In this document: positions 62,987 through 64,000 of the stretch, in pieces | Numbering within the stretch: position 1 is the stretch's first letter | Layout: every line of letters starts with the position of its first letter | Origin: Bacteroidota bacterium | Lineage (GTDB): Bacteria > Bacteroidota > Ignavibacteria > OLB7 | DNA length: 64,000 nucleotides | NCBI GenBank assembly: GCA_018266795.1 | Contig: JAFDZV010000035.1 | Span: forward strand, 32,379-96,378 | Reading direction: 5' to 3' | The notes under the pieces: model-generated | Seen by the model: the letters and a program-made list of their open reading frames with translations, nothing else | What the model was told of the DNA's origin: nothing | Databases searched by the model: none | Translations under genes and position numbers: made by a program

Positions 62987-63852
62987 TGGTGCAGCGGGGA
63001 ACGATGGCGGGAACAGCGGAGCCCGAACGGCTGGTGCTGATCGGCGCGAACATCGCACACTCACGTTCTCCCCGCATCCACAACCATCTCTTCGCACTCT
63101 ATTCGCTTCCGTATCGCTACGATCTCATGCCGCTCGATGAATCGCAGGTGGTAGCCGTGCTGGAGAAGATGAAGCGGGGCGGCTATCGCGGCGCAAACGT
63201 CACCTCGCCACACAAGCGCGCCGTGCTTCCCGCCATCGGCGCGTTGAGCCCGGAGGCGGCCCGAATTGGAGCGGTGAATACGATCGTGATTCAGGACGGC
63301 CGGGCCACTGGCCACAACACCGATGCGGCCGGATTCGCCGATTCGTTGCACGGCCATCCGCTCATTGCCGCGCCGTTCTCCGCGAACGTGCTCGGTACCG
63401 GAGGTGCCGCAATGGCGGCCGTGTACGCGCTGCTGGCCTTCCCTACACTTCGCGCGCTCACGATATACTCCCGCGATGCGAATCGTGCCGCCGATGCAGC
63501 CGCGCGATGGGGAGACAACCGGCTGCGCGGCGCGACGCCGGGGAACTACTCGCAGGCGGATCTTCTGGTGAACGCAACGCCGCTGGGCCTTCCTGCATCC
63601 CCGGGCATGCCGATCGCGGCTGCGGAACTCGCCGGCACGCGGCTGGTGTACGAGATGGTATATTCACCGCCTGAGACATCGCTGGCTGCCGCCGCACGCG
63701 CGGCGGCGATCGAGGTTATCGGCGGGCGGGCGATGTTCGTTGCCCAGGCGTTGCGCGCGTTCGAACTCTGGACCGGCATCGTTCCGCGCCCGGACGATGT
63801 GCCGGGCGATCTGTGGGGGGATGGGAGTTCGTTGGTGGTCAGTGGTCAGTAG
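62986..63852 (+). CDS. aroE: Shikimate dehydrogenase
   Basis: A 288-residue NADP-dependent enzyme reducing dehydroshikimate. Motifs: GANIAHSRSPRIHNHLF (substrate Ser), GANVTSPHKRAVLP with the catalytic Lys, IGAVNTIV, GHNTDAAGF and LGTGGAAMAAVYAL (Rossmann loop). LVNATPLGLP and YEMVYSPPETSL complete the pattern. ATG at 62986 overlaps the aroA stop; an in-frame GTG one codon earlier is also possible. The last 12 residues run into the heptamer repeat that follows. Confidence 0.96.
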   Translation: MVQRGTMAGTAEPERLVLIGANIAHSRSPRIHNHLFALYSLPYRYDLMPLDESQVVAVLEKMKRGGYRGANVTSPHKRAVLPAIGALSPEAARIGAVNTIVIQDGRATGHNTDAAGFADSLHGHPLIAAPFSANVLGTGGAAMAAVYALLAFPTLRALTIYSRDANRAADAAARWGDNRLRGATPGNYSQADLLVNATPLGLPASPGMPIAAAELAGTRLVYEMVYSPPETSLAAAARAAAIEVIGGRAMFVAQALRAFELWTGIVPRPDDVPGDLWGDGSSLVVSGQ

Positions 63853-63926
63853 TCAGTAGTCAGTAGTCAGTAGTCAGTAGTCAGTAGTCAGTAGTCAGTA
63901 GACAGTAGACAGTAGTCAGTAGACGA
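63845..63926. repeat. Heptamer tandem array AGTAGTC
   Basis: About eleven tandem copies of AGTAGTC, the last few with substitutions (AGTAGAC), directly after the aroE stop. It starts just before the stop codon, within the last codons of aroE. Confidence 0.9.
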
Positions 63927-63973
63927 TCAATAGTCCGGGCGTTATGGAACCTCCGGCCTGGCCCGCAAGTTCA

Positions 63974-64000
63974 CTCACTAACAACTAACAACTAACAACT
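63974..64000. repeat. Heptamer tandem array CTAACAA, cut by window end
   Basis: Three to four tandem copies of CTAACAA ending at the window edge, a second heptamer unit close to the AGTAGTC array. Reversed, it resembles the GTTAGTTGT tracts at 56355. Confidence 0.8.

Noticed and set aside
63845..63926. CRISPR array
   Set aside because: The unit is only 7 bp without spacers; it is a simple tandem repeat.

Overview
This 64-kb window is GC-rich chromosomal DNA (roughly 60% by eye). It appears to come from a Gram-negative member of the Bacteroidota/Chlorobi (FCB) group, close in character to Kapabacteria or Ignavibacteria. Lineage markers are a PorX-type response regulator beside tsaE, PorV, further PorV/PorQ-like barrels, proteins ending in type IX (T9SS)-style C-terminal domains, a GldL-like/GldM-like pair, a PD40-OmpA protein, futalosine-pathway menaquinone genes and complex I genes. 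The lineage is inferred from gene content only. Nothing suggests a plasmid or phage: genes are dense, mostly housekeeping, and lie on both strands.

Layout. 1-5.3 kb (minus): a truncated M16 metalloprotease, a cysteine-rich CWC protein and two OmpA-domain envelope proteins. 6.1-12.5 kb: a nucleotide-sugar-type SDR, an ankyrin protein, a polyprenyl diphosphate synthase, an N-terminally extended TatC, glyA and rpiB. 13-17.5 kb (minus): a barrel protein and two exported proteins, the second overlapping the first in TGATG style. 17.9-25 kb (plus): porX-tsaE-tsaB-accD-arginase-panC-panD. 25.2-28.2 kb: a lipoprotein, a GlmU-type pyrophosphorylase domain, methylmalonyl-CoA epimerase and a small membrane protein. 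28.2-36.7 kb: nuoJ, a LamG lipoprotein with its own terminator, then nuoK-L-M-N. 36.9-41.7 kb: an SDR, porV, a TPR protein and mltG. 42-48 kb (minus): a lone modB and a four-gene operon encoding a GldL-like protein, a GldM-like protein and two exported, probably outer-membrane, proteins. 48.1-53.3 kb: a DUF2007 protein, an MGDG-synthase-like glycosyltransferase, gcvH, efp-accB-accC and tRNA-Cys. 55.2-64 kb (plus): pgsA-pgpA, mqnD-mqnB plus a degenerate adenylate-forming enzyme, a radical SAM protein with unusual cysteine spacing, and aroA-aroE.

How the genes fit together. PorX, PorV, the PorE-like OmpA protein, the GldL/GldM-like pair and the C-terminal-domain proteins are consistent with a T9SS whose genes are scattered. 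mqnD/mqnB supply menaquinone, which complex I would reduce. accB/C/D, panC/D, glyA/gcvH, aroA/aroE and pgsA/pgpA are core anabolism.

The most unusual signals are four. (1) A roughly 250-bp palindromic repeat lies in frame inside nuoL, with a second copy in the intergenic region at 12.7-13.0 kb. (2) A compact GldL/GldM-like motor operon is coupled to two outer-membrane candidates. (3) NuoL and NuoM lack several conserved antiporter residues. (4) Several families of short dispersed, palindromic and heptameric repeats fill the intergenic gaps.
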